DNA of 64,000 bases from Nitratidesulfovibrio sp. (GTDB lineage Bacteria; Desulfobacterota; Desulfovibrionia; Desulfovibrionales; Desulfovibrionaceae): the NCBI RefSeq assembly GCF_040373385.1, contig NZ_JBDXXH010000003.1:372001-436000 (forward strand), in the 5' to 3' direction. Shown here in pieces: positions 26,592-35,630 of the stretch. The stretch's first letter is position 1. Every line of letters begins with the position of its first letter. The position numbers and the translations under genes are program-made. The notes below the pieces were generated by a model, which saw only the letters and a list, made by a program, of their open reading frames with translations, was not told where the DNA came from and did no database searches.

Positions 26592-28667
26592 TTATGCTTT
26601 GGCGATGTTTACGCCGGCGCTGTTCCAGACCGAAAGGCCCGTGCCGGGTTCCGCACCAGCTGCGAGCAGGCGCATGACGTTTTCGCCCTTGCCCTTGCTG
26701 AACTCGTCGAAGGCGGTGTGCCCGTGCCCGGCGGGCACGGCCACGGTGTCATTGATGACGCCTTCGAACAGGTTCACCCGCGCCGTGAACTTGCCGGCGG
26801 GGTTCGAGAGCTCGATGCGGTCGTGCATCCGCAGGCCCAGCTTGGCGGCCGTGGCCCCGTTCATCATCACGTAGAGTTCCGTGCCCTGGATTTCCCAGCG
26901 CCGTACGGTCTTTGTGTTGAAGGGCGGGGTGGCGGTCTTGCTGGTGCCAACGTTCAGCTTGGCGACCGGGGCGAGGGCGACGGGGAAGGCCGGGGCCTTC
27001 ACGTCAAGGGCCTTGGAAAGTACGTCGGCGCGCAGTGCGATGCCGTTGACCGGCAGCACCGCGTTGCTGACGTGCGCATTGGTGGCCGAAGGTTCGGTGA
27101 AGCTCGCGCCGCGGGCTTCCGCCTTGGCCTTCAGGGCGTCGGCAAAGGCGGCAACGCCAAGGTCGGCGCCCAGCTTCTTCGCCACGCCGATGACCACGTC
27201 GCCAGCCGGACGGGCGTCCACCAGGGGCGCCAGCGCGGGCACGGCAAGGGCGTAGACCACCTGGCCGCAGCCGTAGGGCGTGTCCACATCATCGAAGCGT
27301 TCAAGACCCATGGGCACCGGCAGCACGAGGTCGCAGGCCATGGCGGTTTCATCGAGGAAGCTGGTGAAGGCCACCTTGAAGGGCACCTTGGCTAGCGTGG
27401 CCTTGATGGTGTCGGCCTGGGGCAGCGCGTAGACGGGGTTGGCTTCGTAGAAGACCACCGCCTGCGGGGCGGCGGACTTGCCGGAAGCCACCTTGCCGAG
27501 CCACGCCACCAGGTCGTTCTGCAACAGGGCCTTGCGGTCCATGGCGGCAGAGACCACCTTGCGGGCGTAAGGCAGGGCGCGGATGCCACCTTCGCGGTTC
27601 ATGGAGCCCAGCAGCGCGTTCAGGGCAAGGCCGGCCAGCACGGGGGCCGCGCCGCCGCCCTGACCGAACTCGGACCCGGCGATGACCAGCGGGCGCTTGG
27701 CCTTGGCCAGTTCCTGGGCCACGGCGGCAAGACGCTTGGCGTCCACGCCGGTCTGCGCCGCCACCTGTTCGGGGGTGAACCTGGCGGCCAGGGCCTTGAA
27801 GTCGCCGAAGTCGGCGGCGGGGCTGGTGGCCCCCGCCTTGATCAGCAGGTTGGCCAGGCCCAGCGCCAGCACCGCTTCGGTGCCGGGGCGGATGGCCAGC
27901 CAGGTGTCTGCGGCGGCGGCGGTGTTGTTCTGCACCGGGCCAGCGTAGGCAAAGCGCACGGACGGCGCTTCACCATGGGGACGGCCAGCCCTGAAGGCGT
28001 GGCGATTGCGGATCACCGTGCCCCAGGTTTCAAGCACGTTGGCCCCGATGGCGAGCACGTAGTCGCTCTTTTCGATGTCGTAACCCACCTGGCCGTCGCC
28101 GCCCATCAGTTCCCATGCCTTGGCGGCGGACTGGGCCTCGCCGGGCATCAGGAAGCAGGACTTCGAACCCATCTCGGCGGCAAGCGCCGTGAACAGTTCG
28201 TTGATGGTGCCGGTTTCGTCGCCGGAGATGACGGCAAGCTTGTCGCCGCCCTTGGCCTTTTTCAGGCCTTCCACCAGCATGGCTTCGGCCTCTTCCCAGG
28301 TGATGCCCACATACGCGCCGTCGGCAGTCCGCTTCAGCGGGCGCTTCATGCGCGAGGGGCTGTACAGCAGTTGCACTTCCGCCGCGGCGATGGACGAAAG
28401 CCCGCCGCCGAGGGGATGATCGTTGTTGGTCAGCACGCGCACCGGGCGGCCGTCCACCAGCCGCACCCGTACGCCCACACTGGACGGACACAGCTTGCTG
28501 ACGGTGGGCACGTACGAATTGGCGCCGTCGATGTTACGGGGAATCCACGACCAGTTCTGCGTCCAGATGGATACGTCGTCCAGGCTTTTCCAGACGACGG
28601 GGGTGGCGAGAATGCCCGCGGTGGCGCCGCCGATGAACTTCAGGAAACCTCTTCTGTCCAGAGCCAT
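26592..28667 (-). CDS. qrcB: QrcB, molybdopterin-oxidoreductase-like subunit
   Basis: A 691-residue member of the complex iron-sulfur molybdoenzyme family. The N-terminus has a twin-arginine signal (DRRGFLKFIGGATAGILA), so it is exported folded. The family's N-terminal CxxC cluster for a 4Fe-4S centre is absent, and known QrcB is reported to lack the molybdenum cofactor; it acts as a structural/electron-transfer subunit. Other visible family segments are SGDETGTINELFTALAAEMGS, GANVLETWG and the C-terminal NPAGKFTARVNLFEGV. It lies 12 bp upstream of qrcC and 12 bp downstream of qrcA. Confidence 0.96.
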   Translation of the reverse strand: MALDRRGFLKFIGGATAGILATPVVWKSLDDVSIWTQNWSWIPRNIDGANSYVPTVSKLCPSSVGVRVRLVDGRPVRVLTNNDHPLGGGLSSIAAAEVQLLYSPSRMKRPLKRTADGAYVGITWEEAEAMLVEGLKKAKGGDKLAVISGDETGTINELFTALAAEMGSKSCFLMPGEAQSAAKAWELMGGDGQVGYDIEKSDYVLAIGANVLETWGTVIRNRHAFRAGRPHGEAPSVRFAYAGPVQNNTAAAADTWLAIRPGTEAVLALGLANLLIKAGATSPAADFGDFKALAARFTPEQVAAQTGVDAKRLAAVAQELAKAKRPLVIAGSEFGQGGGAAPVLAGLALNALLGSMNREGGIRALPYARKVVSAAMDRKALLQNDLVAWLGKVASGKSAAPQAVVFYEANPVYALPQADTIKATLAKVPFKVAFTSFLDETAMACDLVLPVPMGLERFDDVDTPYGCGQVVYALAVPALAPLVDARPAGDVVIGVAKKLGADLGVAAFADALKAKAEARGASFTEPSATNAHVSNAVLPVNGIALRADVLSKALDVKAPAFPVALAPVAKLNVGTSKTATPPFNTKTVRRWEIQGTELYVMMNGATAAKLGLRMHDRIELSNPAGKFTARVNLFEGVINDTVAVPAGHGHTAFDEFSKGKGENVMRLLAAGAEPGTGLSVWNSAGVNIAKA

Positions 28668-28679
28668 AGCACCACCCCT

Positions 28680-29315
28680 TTACTTGTGGCAGACGAAGCA
28701 GGCATTGTTTGCACTCGTCACGCCGTAGTGGTTCTCATTGGCGTGACAGCGTTCGCATTGCCACATCTTCATGGTTTGCTTGCTGTAACCGGTCAGCTTG
28801 TTCTCGAAGTGGGTCGGTGCGCTGTCGGAGTTGGCCACGTCGGGGTGGCACTGGGCGCACAGTTCCGACTCCTTGAAGTCATGACACTGGTTGCAGCCGT
28901 CAAGGGAATGGGCGGCATGGCTGAAGAAGACGTTGTCGGGCTGGATCTGGTAGACCAGCCACTTAACTTCCTTGCCGGTTTTCACGTATTCGTTGACGAA
29001 GCGGGCTTCCTCGGGGTCGGAACCCATGACGTCGGAATGGCAGTCGGCACAGCTTGCCGTGGAGGGCAGACCCGCGAAGGTCCCGTCCTCACGCAGCACG
29101 TGACACTGCTTGCATTCCATGCCCGCGCTTTCCATGTGCACCTTGTGGCTGAAGCGTATCGGTTGTTCCTTCTTGCTGTAGATCATGTCCGGAAACACCC
29201 ACCAGCCGAAGATGAGCGACACGACCAAGCCCACGAGGAACGGTGTGATGCCGCCGCCGCAGCACTTCCCGCCATCCTTCGCGCAGCCTGAACTGTTTAA
29301 CTGCCTGTCCTCCAT
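28680..29315 (-). CDS. qrcA: QrcA, hexahaem cytochrome c
   Basis: A 211-residue membrane-anchored cytochrome with one N-terminal helix (FLVGLVVSLIFGWWVFPDM) preceded by a Cys/Gly-rich segment (CAKDGGKCCGGG). Six CxxCH haem motifs are present: CKQCH, CADCH, CNQCH, CAQCH, CERCH and CFVCH. It receives electrons from type I cytochrome c3 in the periplasm and passes them to the Qrc complex. The start is MEDRQ at 29315 because GAGG lies 8 nt upstream; a 19-residue longer form is less likely. It is the first gene of the operon and has a Rex-type palindrome upstream. Confidence 0.96.
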   Translation of the reverse strand: MEDRQLNSSGCAKDGGKCCGGGITPFLVGLVVSLIFGWWVFPDMIYSKKEQPIRFSHKVHMESAGMECKQCHVLREDGTFAGLPSTASCADCHSDVMGSDPEEARFVNEYVKTGKEVKWLVYQIQPDNVFFSHAAHSLDGCNQCHDFKESELCAQCHPDVANSDSAPTHFENKLTGYSKQTMKMWQCERCHANENHYGVTSANNACFVCHK

Positions 29316-29403
29316 ACCCTTCGCCTCATTAGCTGATTTGAGAGATGAATAACGAATGCCCACACTTGCCACGACAACCTTACTAGGCGACAGTTTGAAA
29401 GGC

Positions 29404-29424
29404 TGTCAAGGTGAAATATTTCAC
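29404..29424 (-). promoter_or_regulatory. Rex-type operator and -35 element of qrcABCD
   Basis: GTGAAATATTTCAC at 29411-29424 is a perfect 14-bp palindrome matching the core of the Rex site TTGTGAAAT-N2-TTTCACAA. A minus-strand TTGACA (29404-29409) lies beside it as a -35 element; the -10 region about 18 bp further is weak. A second partial site (GTGAAATTGCAC) occurs at 29452-29463. Rex would couple qrc expression to the NADH/NAD ratio. Confidence 0.75.
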
Positions 29425-29480
29425 GAATCCGCTTCCATTTCGCGCAACTAGGTGAAATTGCACGGCGCCTGAGTGGCCGC

Positions 29481-30974
29481 TCAGCCCTCCTTGCGGCGTC
29501 CGTACACGTCATCGAAGCGAACGATGTCGTCTTCGCCAAGATACGGACCACTTTGGATTTCAATGAGTTCGAGAGGAATGCGTCCCGGATTGGTTAACCG
29601 ATGAAGCGTCGCTTTCGGGATGTCCACCCATTCATTCTCGGTCAGGGTGCGTTCCTCGTTGCCAACCTGCACAAGCGCGGCACCTTTTGCCACCACCCAG
29701 TGCTCGCTGCGATGATGGTGCATTTGCAGCGACAGGCGCGCCCCGGGGTTCACCTCTATGCGCTTGACCTTGCGCCCTGGCCCCTCGTCGAGCACCGTGT
29801 AGTTGCCCCAGGGGCGGCGCACGGTAAGGTGCACGTCCACCAGCGGGCTCTTTTCGGCCTTCAGCTTTTCCACCACGTCCTTCACCCGCTGCACCTGGTC
29901 CTTGGCGCAGATGAGGGTGGCGTCGCGGGTCTGCACGGCGATGACGTTGGAAAGCCCGATGGCCACCAGTTTGCCCCCGCGCGAGAGCAGCAGGCAGTCG
30001 TCGCAGTCCAGCGCCATGGTGTCGCCCTGGATCACGCAGCCGTGCTCGTCCTTGGCGCCAAGGCGGTACAGCGCTTCCCAACTGCCCAGGTCGTCCCAGC
30101 CGAAGTCGGCCTCGACCACGGCGATGCGCTCCACGTGCTCCATGATGCCGTAGTCTATCGATATGGACGGCAGGGTGGAGTAGCCGTGGGTCAGCGGGAT
30201 GCCGGGGGACAGGGTGGTGTCCGCGCGGGTGGTCCACCAGGCGGCAAGTGTCGGCTGAAAGCGTTCCACGGCGGACAGCAGCACGCCGCCGTTGAACACG
30301 AACATGCCGCTGTTCCAGAAATGCATGCCTTCGCGCAGAAAGCCGCGCGCGGTTTCCAGGTCCGGCTTTTCCACAAAGCCGTCCACGGCGAAGGCCGCGC
30401 CTTGCGCAGTGTCTCCGGCGACCGGCAGGGGCGTTCCCCGGCGAATGTAGCCATAGCCCGTCTCGGGCGTGGTGGGTGGCACCCCGAAGGTGACGGACCA
30501 CCCTTCGGCGGCAAGGCCGGCCCCGCGCGTGACGGCGGCACCCCAGCGGGCCTCGTCGTGCAGCTGGTGATCAGAGGGGAACACCGCCAGCAGGGGGGGC
30601 TGGGTGTTGCCGCCGGTATCCGCACCGCCCATGGCCGCGTCCAGCCCCAGCAGGATGGCGGGCAGGGTGTTGCGGCCCACGGGTTCGGCCAGCACCTGGG
30701 TGTCCAGCCGTTCGTCCAGGGCGCGGGCCTGCGCCCGCACCTCGAACACGTGCTCCTCGTTGGTCACGATGTGCACCCGCTCGGGCGGGAACAGCGAGAG
30801 CACGCGGCGCACGGTCTGCTGGAGCAGCGAAAGGTCGCCGTTCAGGGCTAGCAGTTGCTTGGGAAACAGCGCGCGCGAAAGGGGCCACAGCCGGGTGCCG
30901 GAGCCGCCCGCCAGGATGATGGCGTGGCAGCGCTCGAGCGGGGCGTGGGCTGCGGTGACGGGGGATATGGTCAT
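29481..30974 (-). CDS. manC: Mannose-1-phosphate guanylyltransferase / mannose-6-phosphate isomerase
   Basis: A 497-residue bifunctional enzyme. The N-terminal nucleotidyltransferase has GGSGTRLWPLSRALFPKQ (residue ~22) and FVEKPD, and makes GDP-mannose from mannose 1-phosphate. The C-terminal cupin domain has VRRPWGNYTVLDEGPGRK and SLQMHHHRSEHWVVAKG, the isomerase site. GDP-mannose feeds surface polysaccharide synthesis and would use the mannose 1-phosphate made by the mutase at 705-2099. Its ATG overlaps the stop of rfbC by four bases (ATGA), so translation is coupled. Confidence 0.96.
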   Translation of the reverse strand: MTISPVTAAHAPLERCHAIILAGGSGTRLWPLSRALFPKQLLALNGDLSLLQQTVRRVLSLFPPERVHIVTNEEHVFEVRAQARALDERLDTQVLAEPVGRNTLPAILLGLDAAMGGADTGGNTQPPLLAVFPSDHQLHDEARWGAAVTRGAGLAAEGWSVTFGVPPTTPETGYGYIRRGTPLPVAGDTAQGAAFAVDGFVEKPDLETARGFLREGMHFWNSGMFVFNGGVLLSAVERFQPTLAAWWTTRADTTLSPGIPLTHGYSTLPSISIDYGIMEHVERIAVVEADFGWDDLGSWEALYRLGAKDEHGCVIQGDTMALDCDDCLLLSRGGKLVAIGLSNVIAVQTRDATLICAKDQVQRVKDVVEKLKAEKSPLVDVHLTVRRPWGNYTVLDEGPGRKVKRIEVNPGARLSLQMHHHRSEHWVVAKGAALVQVGNEERTLTENEWVDIPKATLHRLTNPGRIPLELIEIQSGPYLGEDDIVRFDDVYGRRKEG

Positions 30975-31561
30975 GCATCGGCCTTTGCCGGGGGGGCGGG
31001 TTCGAAGGTGAACGGCGACTGGAAATCGCGCAGCCGGGGCAGGCGGCGGTCCTTGTCCGAGAGGATGGGGAGAGCGGGAGCGATGTCCGGCCAGGCAATG
31101 CCCAGGTCCGGGTCGTCCCAGGCGATGCCCGCGTCGTGCTCCGGCGCGTAGTAGGCATCGACCTTGTACTGGAACTCGGTGCCCGGCTCCAGGGTCATGT
31201 ACCCGTGGGCGAAACCGCGCGGCATGAACAGCCGCAGGAAATTGCGCTCGCTCAGTTCGCAGCCGTACCACTGGCCGTAGGTGGGCGAGCCGACCCGCAG
31301 GTCCACGGCCACGTCGTATACGGAACCGCGGCTGACCCAAACCAGTTTGGCCTGGGTGGCGGGGGGGAGTTGGAAATGCAGGCCGCGCAGCACGCCGGGC
31401 TGTTCCGACCGGGCGTGGTTGTCCTGCACGAATCCGGCGGACACGCCCAGTGTCTCGAACAGTTCGCGGCGGTAGGTTTCGAGAAAGAAGCCGCGCTCGT
31501 CGCGGAATACGCGCGGCTCAAGAAGGAGCAGGCCGGGAATGCCGGTTTCGATGGTCTGCAC
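30971..31561 (-). CDS. rfbC: dTDP-4-dehydrorhamnose 3,5-epimerase
   Basis: A 196-residue cupin-fold epimerase of dTDP-L-rhamnose synthesis. Motifs seen: PRVFRDERGFFLETYRRE, FVQDNHARSEQPGVLRGLHFQ (with the catalytic His), VAVDLRVGSPTYGQW and RGFAHGYMTLE. The GTG start at 31561 has GGAGG at 4 nt; a longer in-frame version would add 46 unrelated residues. It overlaps manC by four bases. Other rhamnose-pathway genes (rfbA, rfbB, rfbD) are not in the window. Confidence 0.95.
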   Translation of the reverse strand: MQTIETGIPGLLLLEPRVFRDERGFFLETYRRELFETLGVSAGFVQDNHARSEQPGVLRGLHFQLPPATQAKLVWVSRGSVYDVAVDLRVGSPTYGQWYGCELSERNFLRLFMPRGFAHGYMTLEPGTEFQYKVDAYYAPEHDAGIAWDDPDLGIAWPDIAPALPILSDKDRRLPRLRDFQSPFTFEPAPPAKADA

Positions 31562-31811
31562 GGGGCCTCCGGTGCCTGTGAATGTGGAATCCCCAAAGCG
31601 CTTACCTGATCGGGGACCTTTTTTGAAGCCCCCGGCATGCCCCCGACACGCCCGTCCGACTCGTTGCCCGCCGGTACGGAGTGGTCCGGAGCCCGTCAAT
31701 CCCGCGTCGGGCGCGGATTGCCAAAACCGTTGCTCATGCCCGTGGATTTGGGATACAGAAACGCAATTGTGGTGAACTTCGCGGTCCGTGTTTTTTATCT
31801 ATGGATATGCC

Positions 31812-33509
31812 ATGAGTGAGCAAGAGACGGCGTGGAAGGCGCCCGCACAGGGGATGGGAATGGTGTTCGAAGATGCCGGAACGGCACGCGAGGCCGCGCT
31901 GGAAGCGGAAATTGCGCGGTTGCGGGCCGAACGTGACGCCGCGCGTGCGGCCGAGCGCACCCTGCGCGACATCCTGACTTCGATTCCCGATCTGCTGACC
32001 GTGCACGACCGGGCGGAACAGGTGGTGTTCAGCAACTGGCAGGGCGATAACGTGCGCTGGGAAACGCAAGGCGGCGACCAGCACGGCAGAAGCTGCTTCG
32101 GTTGCTACTTCCGTGGCGAAAAATCTTGCGATGCCTGTCAGATAGCGGAAGTTTTCGATACCGGGCGCCAGAAGGTCATCGAACTGTACAATCCCGATTT
32201 GCGCACCTTTCGGTCCATCACCGTGTTTCCGGTGCGCAACGCCACCGGGCAGGTGGCCATGGTTGCGGAATACGTGCGCGACGTGACCGAAACCCGCCGC
32301 ATGGAGCGCGAACTGCGCGTGGCCAAGGAGGCCGCCGAGGCGGCGGACAAGGCCAAGAGCGAGTTTCTGGCCTCCATGAGCCACGAGATACGCACCCCCA
32401 TGAACGGCGTGCTCGGCATGCTGGACCTTGCGCTGGACACCCCGCTGGACGAGGAACAGCGCGAATACCTGGAGGCGGCGCAGAATTCCGCCGAATCGCT
32501 GCTGGCGCTGATCAACGACATCCTCGACTTTTCCAAGATCGAGGCGGGCATGGTGGAACTGGACAGCCAGGTTTTCCGCCTGCGCAAGCGCCTGTCCACC
32601 CTGCACACCATGTTCGTGCACCGGGCCGAGGAAAAGGGGCTGGGCTTTGCCTTCCTGGTGCCGGAAGACGTGCCCGACGGCCTGGTGGGCGACCCCATGC
32701 GGCTGCGCCAGGTGCTGGTGAACCTGCTGGACAACGCCCTGAAGTTTACCGAGCAGGGGCGCGTTTCGCTTGCCTTGCGCGTCGTGGAAACCACGCCGGA
32801 ATCGACGCTGCTGGAATTCTCCGTCACCGATTCCGGCCCCGGCATTCTGGACAAGCACCGCGAACATATCTTCGAGCGGTTCGTGCAGGCGGATGGATCG
32901 TTGTCGCGCCGCCATAAGGGCACGGGCCTGGGGCTGGCCATCTGCAAGCGCCTGGCGCTGCTGATGGGCGGGGACATCCGCGTGGACAGCACGCCGGGGC
33001 AGGGCAGCACCTTCCACTTCACGGCCCGCTTCGATGCGGCGCGCCTGGAAGGTGAAGAAGCCGCCCGCGCGCCGGTGCAGACGCCGGAGCCGGAGTGCCG
33101 GGCGCGCATCCTGGTGGCGGAAGATCACCCCATGAACCTGATGTTCATCGAGAAGTTTCTGCAAAAGCAGGGCTACGAGGTGCAGTCCGTGACGGACGGC
33201 AGCGAAGTGGTGCCCGCATTGCGCAAGCAGGAATTCGACCTGGTGCTGATGGACATCGCCATGCCGGTCATGGACGGCATGGAGGCCACGCGCATGGTGC
33301 GCAAGGCCCAGGGCATGGCCACCAGCAGCGGCGTGCCCATCATCGCCATGACTGCCCATGCCATGAAGGGCGACCGCGAGCAGTTTCTGGCGGCGGGCAT
33401 GGACGACTACATCGGCAAGCCCATCAATTCCGACAACCTGCGCAGCCTGTTGCTGAAGCACATCCAGAAGTGTCGCCGGGGCGGGGCCGCAGGCACCGGG
33501 GCCGGGTAG
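31812..33509 (+). CDS. PAS hybrid histidine kinase
   Basis: A 565-residue cytoplasmic kinase. A short coiled coil (residues ~25-50) precedes a PAS domain that contains the Cys cluster [16 protein letters not shown] near residue 98. HisKA follows with His in [15 protein letters not shown] (~197), HATPase with NLLDNALKF, and GTGLGLAIC, and a C-terminal receiver with a normal acceptor Asp ([13 protein letters not shown]). The ATG at 31812 has only a weak ribosome site (TGGAT). It is divergent from rfbC with a 250-bp gap holding no other gene. The Cys cluster resembles those of the kinase at 7745-10030 and could hold a metal or redox centre. Confidence 0.93.
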   Translation: MSEQETAWKAPAQGMGMVFEDAGTAREAALEAEIARLRAERDAARAAERTLRDILTSIPDLLTVHDRAEQVVFSNWQGDNVRWETQGGDQHGRSCFGCYFRGEKSCDACQIAEVFDTGRQKVIELYNPDLRTFRSITVFPVRNATGQVAMVAEYVRDVTETRRMERELRVAKEAAEAADKAKSEFLASMSHEIRTPMNGVLGMLDLALDTPLDEEQREYLEAAQNSAESLLALINDILDFSKIEAGMVELDSQVFRLRKRLSTLHTMFVHRAEEKGLGFAFLVPEDVPDGLVGDPMRLRQVLVNLLDNALKFTEQGRVSLALRVVETTPESTLLEFSVTDSGPGILDKHREHIFERFVQADGSLSRRHKGTGLGLAICKRLALLMGGDIRVDSTPGQGSTFHFTARFDAARLEGEEAARAPVQTPEPECRARILVAEDHPMNLMFIEKFLQKQGYEVQSVTDGSEVVPALRKQEFDLVLMDIAMPVMDGMEATRMVRKAQGMATSSGVPIIAMTAHAMKGDREQFLAAGMDDYIGKPINSDNLRSLLLKHIQKCRRGGAAGTGAG

Positions 33510-33630
33510 TCGTGCTCAGGCGTGTCATGCTTCTGCCGTCGTCGTGCGGGCGGCGTCCCGTGCGTGGTGTGAACCGGACCGGGGATTTTCCGGTGTATGC
33601 GCAATGCCCCCGGACGCAGCGGGTGGCCGG

Positions 33631-33948
33631 GTGAAGACCTTTCTTCTGTATTTCGCCACGGCCATCGCGGAGATTGCAGGGTGCTACCTTGGGTACCTGT
33701 GGCTGAAGGGCGGCAAGACGGCGTGGCTGCTGGCCCCCGCCGCCGCCAGCCTTGTTGTGTTCGCATGGCTGCTGACCATGCACGAGACGGCGGCGGGGCG
33801 CGTGTACGCGGCGTACGGCGGCGTGTACATCTGCGTGGCCATCGGCTGGCTGTGGCTGGTGGACGGCGTGCGTCCCACGCAATGGGACATGGCCGGGGTC
33901 CTGGTGGCTCTGGCGGGCATGGGCATCATCATGTTTCAGCCGCGCTGA
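33631..33948 (+). CDS. UPF0060 (YnfA-type) small membrane protein
   Basis: A 105-residue protein with four predicted transmembrane helices: [58 protein letters not shown] and [16 protein letters not shown]. Length and motifs ([25 protein letters not shown]) match the UPF0060/YnfA family, whose relatives are small drug-exporter-like proteins. The GTG start gives the usual family length; a longer reading of 134 residues is unlikely. It stands alone 120 bp after the kinase gene. Confidence 0.9.
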   Translation: MKTFLLYFATAIAEIAGCYLGYLWLKGGKTAWLLAPAAASLVVFAWLLTMHETAAGRVYAAYGGVYICVAIGWLWLVDGVRPTQWDMAGVLVALAGMGIIMFQPR

Positions 33949-34073
33949 GGGCACTGGGTGCGTCCGCGTGGTGGGGCTCCATCTTGACCGCCACGGGCGG
34001 TCAGGGCATAACCGCCCGGCAAGGCAGGGCAGCGGCGCATCGGTTCTGGTACGGCATGCCCTGCTCCACCTGC

Positions 34074-34165
34074 GGAAGGGTGGCAGAGTCCGGTTTATTG
34101 CGGCGGTCTTGAAAACCGTTGTGGGGGGAACCCCACCGGGGGTTCGAATCCCTCCCCTTCCGCCA
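34074..34165 (+). tRNA. tRNA-Ser (anticodon UGA)
   Basis: A complete tRNA of 92 nt including an encoded CCA. The acceptor stem GGAAGGG (34074-34080) pairs with CCCTTCC (34155-34161). The anticodon loop CTTGAAA carries TGA, and a long variable arm (GTGGGGGGAACCCCAC) marks it as a class II serine tRNA. The T loop is GGTTCGAATCC. No integrase or attachment-site duplication is visible next to it. Confidence 0.98.
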
Positions 34166-34255
34166 TACTGCACACACGCATCTGGCAATGCCGTCCGGTG
34201 TGGCTGTTTTTGCCCCGGGGCGCCCCGTAGCCGTGCCGCACCCGCAATGCTTCCG

Positions 34256-34288
34256 CCGCGTTCACGTTGTGAACGCGGTTTTCTGTTT
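34256..34288 (+). terminator. Terminator downstream of tRNA-Ser
   Basis: A perfect 10-bp stem (34256-34265 / 34269-34278), GTT loop, and TTTTCTGTTT follow the tRNA by about 90 bp. Confidence 0.9.
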
Positions 34289-34338
34289 CGTGTGTTTCGA
34301 ACGGAAATTGCGTCCGGGGCCGGGCACTGCGGGCAGTG

Positions 34339-35556
34339 CTACCCCTGGCACAATGTGGTTCGCAAGCCGCGCAACACTTCGGCCGCGCCCTGGACGTCCA
34401 CTTCTGCCCAGCGAATGGCTTCCCGGCAGGCGGGCATCTGTCCCGCAGGCACGGGCACCAGGGTGTAGGGCAGGGGGTGCGCCAACGGCCCCTTCATGAA
34501 TTCCATGTTGGCGGACCAGCCCGTGGCCGCCACGTGCAGTCCGCGCAACATCGCTTCGTGGATGGTCAGGCCGTATCCCTCGGACCGATGCGTCGAAAGA
34601 TACACGTCGTGGCTCAGGTACAAGTCATCCAGTGCGCTTGCCGAAAGGTCGTCGGTCAGCAGGGTCACGCCTGGTGTCGCCTCGGCCAGGGCCAGCAGGC
34701 GCTGGTATGTCTGCGGCGCGGCTTGCCGCTGGCTGGCCTTGAGCGTGAGAGCGGCGTCCCTTCCGTCGGGGAAGGCCGTGGCAAAGGCGGCAATGGCCGC
34801 CCAGGGGTTCTTGCGTTCGCACGATGAGGCCATGTCGAAGACGTACAGGCAGCGCATCACGCCGTCCGTGCAAAAGTCCGTCTTGCGGCGCACGGGTTCG
34901 GGAAGTTTGTGCGGCACGACGCGCACGTCCTTGTCCGTCACGCGGCGGAAGGCATTGGCCGTGAATTCGCTGGGTACCTCCACGGCATCCACGTAGGGCA
35001 GGGCGTCGAGGTAGATTTCGGGCAGGCATTCCAGTTCCCAGGCCCAGTAGGCCACAAGGCGTTTGCCGCGCAGGAAGTTTCTGTTCATGCGCAGCAGAAC
35101 CATCTGGAAAAGCGGAGGGTTGGCGTGCAGAATCACGGTTCCGCCGCCGGTGCGGGAAGGAAGGTTTGACAGCGCAAGCCCGTCGTCGGCGTTCGGGGGC
35201 AACACCGCCTGCTGGAGCATGGCGGAGGTGGCATCCACTCCGCAAGCCTGAATGCCTTGGCCGCGCAGGTTCCCAAGGTAGAGCCTGGCGCCTTCGCCAA
35301 TGCCCGTGGCGCTGCACAGGCTGCCTACCACGTACACGGGGCCGTCGCCGCGCGTGTGCCCGTCGCGTCTGGTCGAGAGCAGGGTGCAGCATGCCTTCAG
35401 GATGGCTTGCTGAACCTGTGACGGCAGGCGTTTCCATATTTTTTTGATGCCATGCATGGGCGGTCCGTCGTGCCTCAGGCGCTTGCCGGGAGCGCGGTCA
35501 TCTGCTGAAAGTTGGGCGATCACTGAGGGATACGTTTTCGTGCCGGACATGTCCAT
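34339..35556 (-). CDS. Glycosyltransferase (GT4-like)
   Basis: A 405-residue glycosyltransferase with a GT-B-type layout. The C-terminal half has the EX7E motif in SEGYGLTIHEAMLRGLHVAATGW and a preceding DLYLSHDVYLSTHRSEG, typical of retaining family 4/1 enzymes. The N-terminal region shows YVVGSLCSATGIGEGARLYL. Substrate and acceptor cannot be told; surface polysaccharide synthesis is likely. The start is uncertain: ATG at 35556 or 35550 share one G-rich ribosome site (AGGGGGGA), while a start at MHGIKKIWKRLP (35457) would give 372 residues. It is isolated from the other sugar genes. Confidence 0.85.
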   Translation of the reverse strand: MDMSGTKTYPSVIAQLSADDRAPGKRLRHDGPPMHGIKKIWKRLPSQVQQAILKACCTLLSTRRDGHTRGDGPVYVVGSLCSATGIGEGARLYLGNLRGQGIQACGVDATSAMLQQAVLPPNADDGLALSNLPSRTGGGTVILHANPPLFQMVLLRMNRNFLRGKRLVAYWAWELECLPEIYLDALPYVDAVEVPSEFTANAFRRVTDKDVRVVPHKLPEPVRRKTDFCTDGVMRCLYVFDMASSCERKNPWAAIAAFATAFPDGRDAALTLKASQRQAAPQTYQRLLALAEATPGVTLLTDDLSASALDDLYLSHDVYLSTHRSEGYGLTIHEAMLRGLHVAATGWSANMEFMKGPLAHPLPYTLVPVPAGQMPACREAIRWAEVDVQGAAEVLRGLRTTLCQG

Positions 35557-35630
35557 TCCCCCCTGATGCCGGGGATTGGCGGGCTAGCTGCACCCGGGCG
35601 GCATCCGGGCTGCGCCATTGCCGCGCCGCC

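Noticed and set aside
34074..34400. tRNA-Ser as the edge of an integrated element
   Set aside because: No integrase, no second copy of the tRNA 3' end, and no change in composition are seen beside it.
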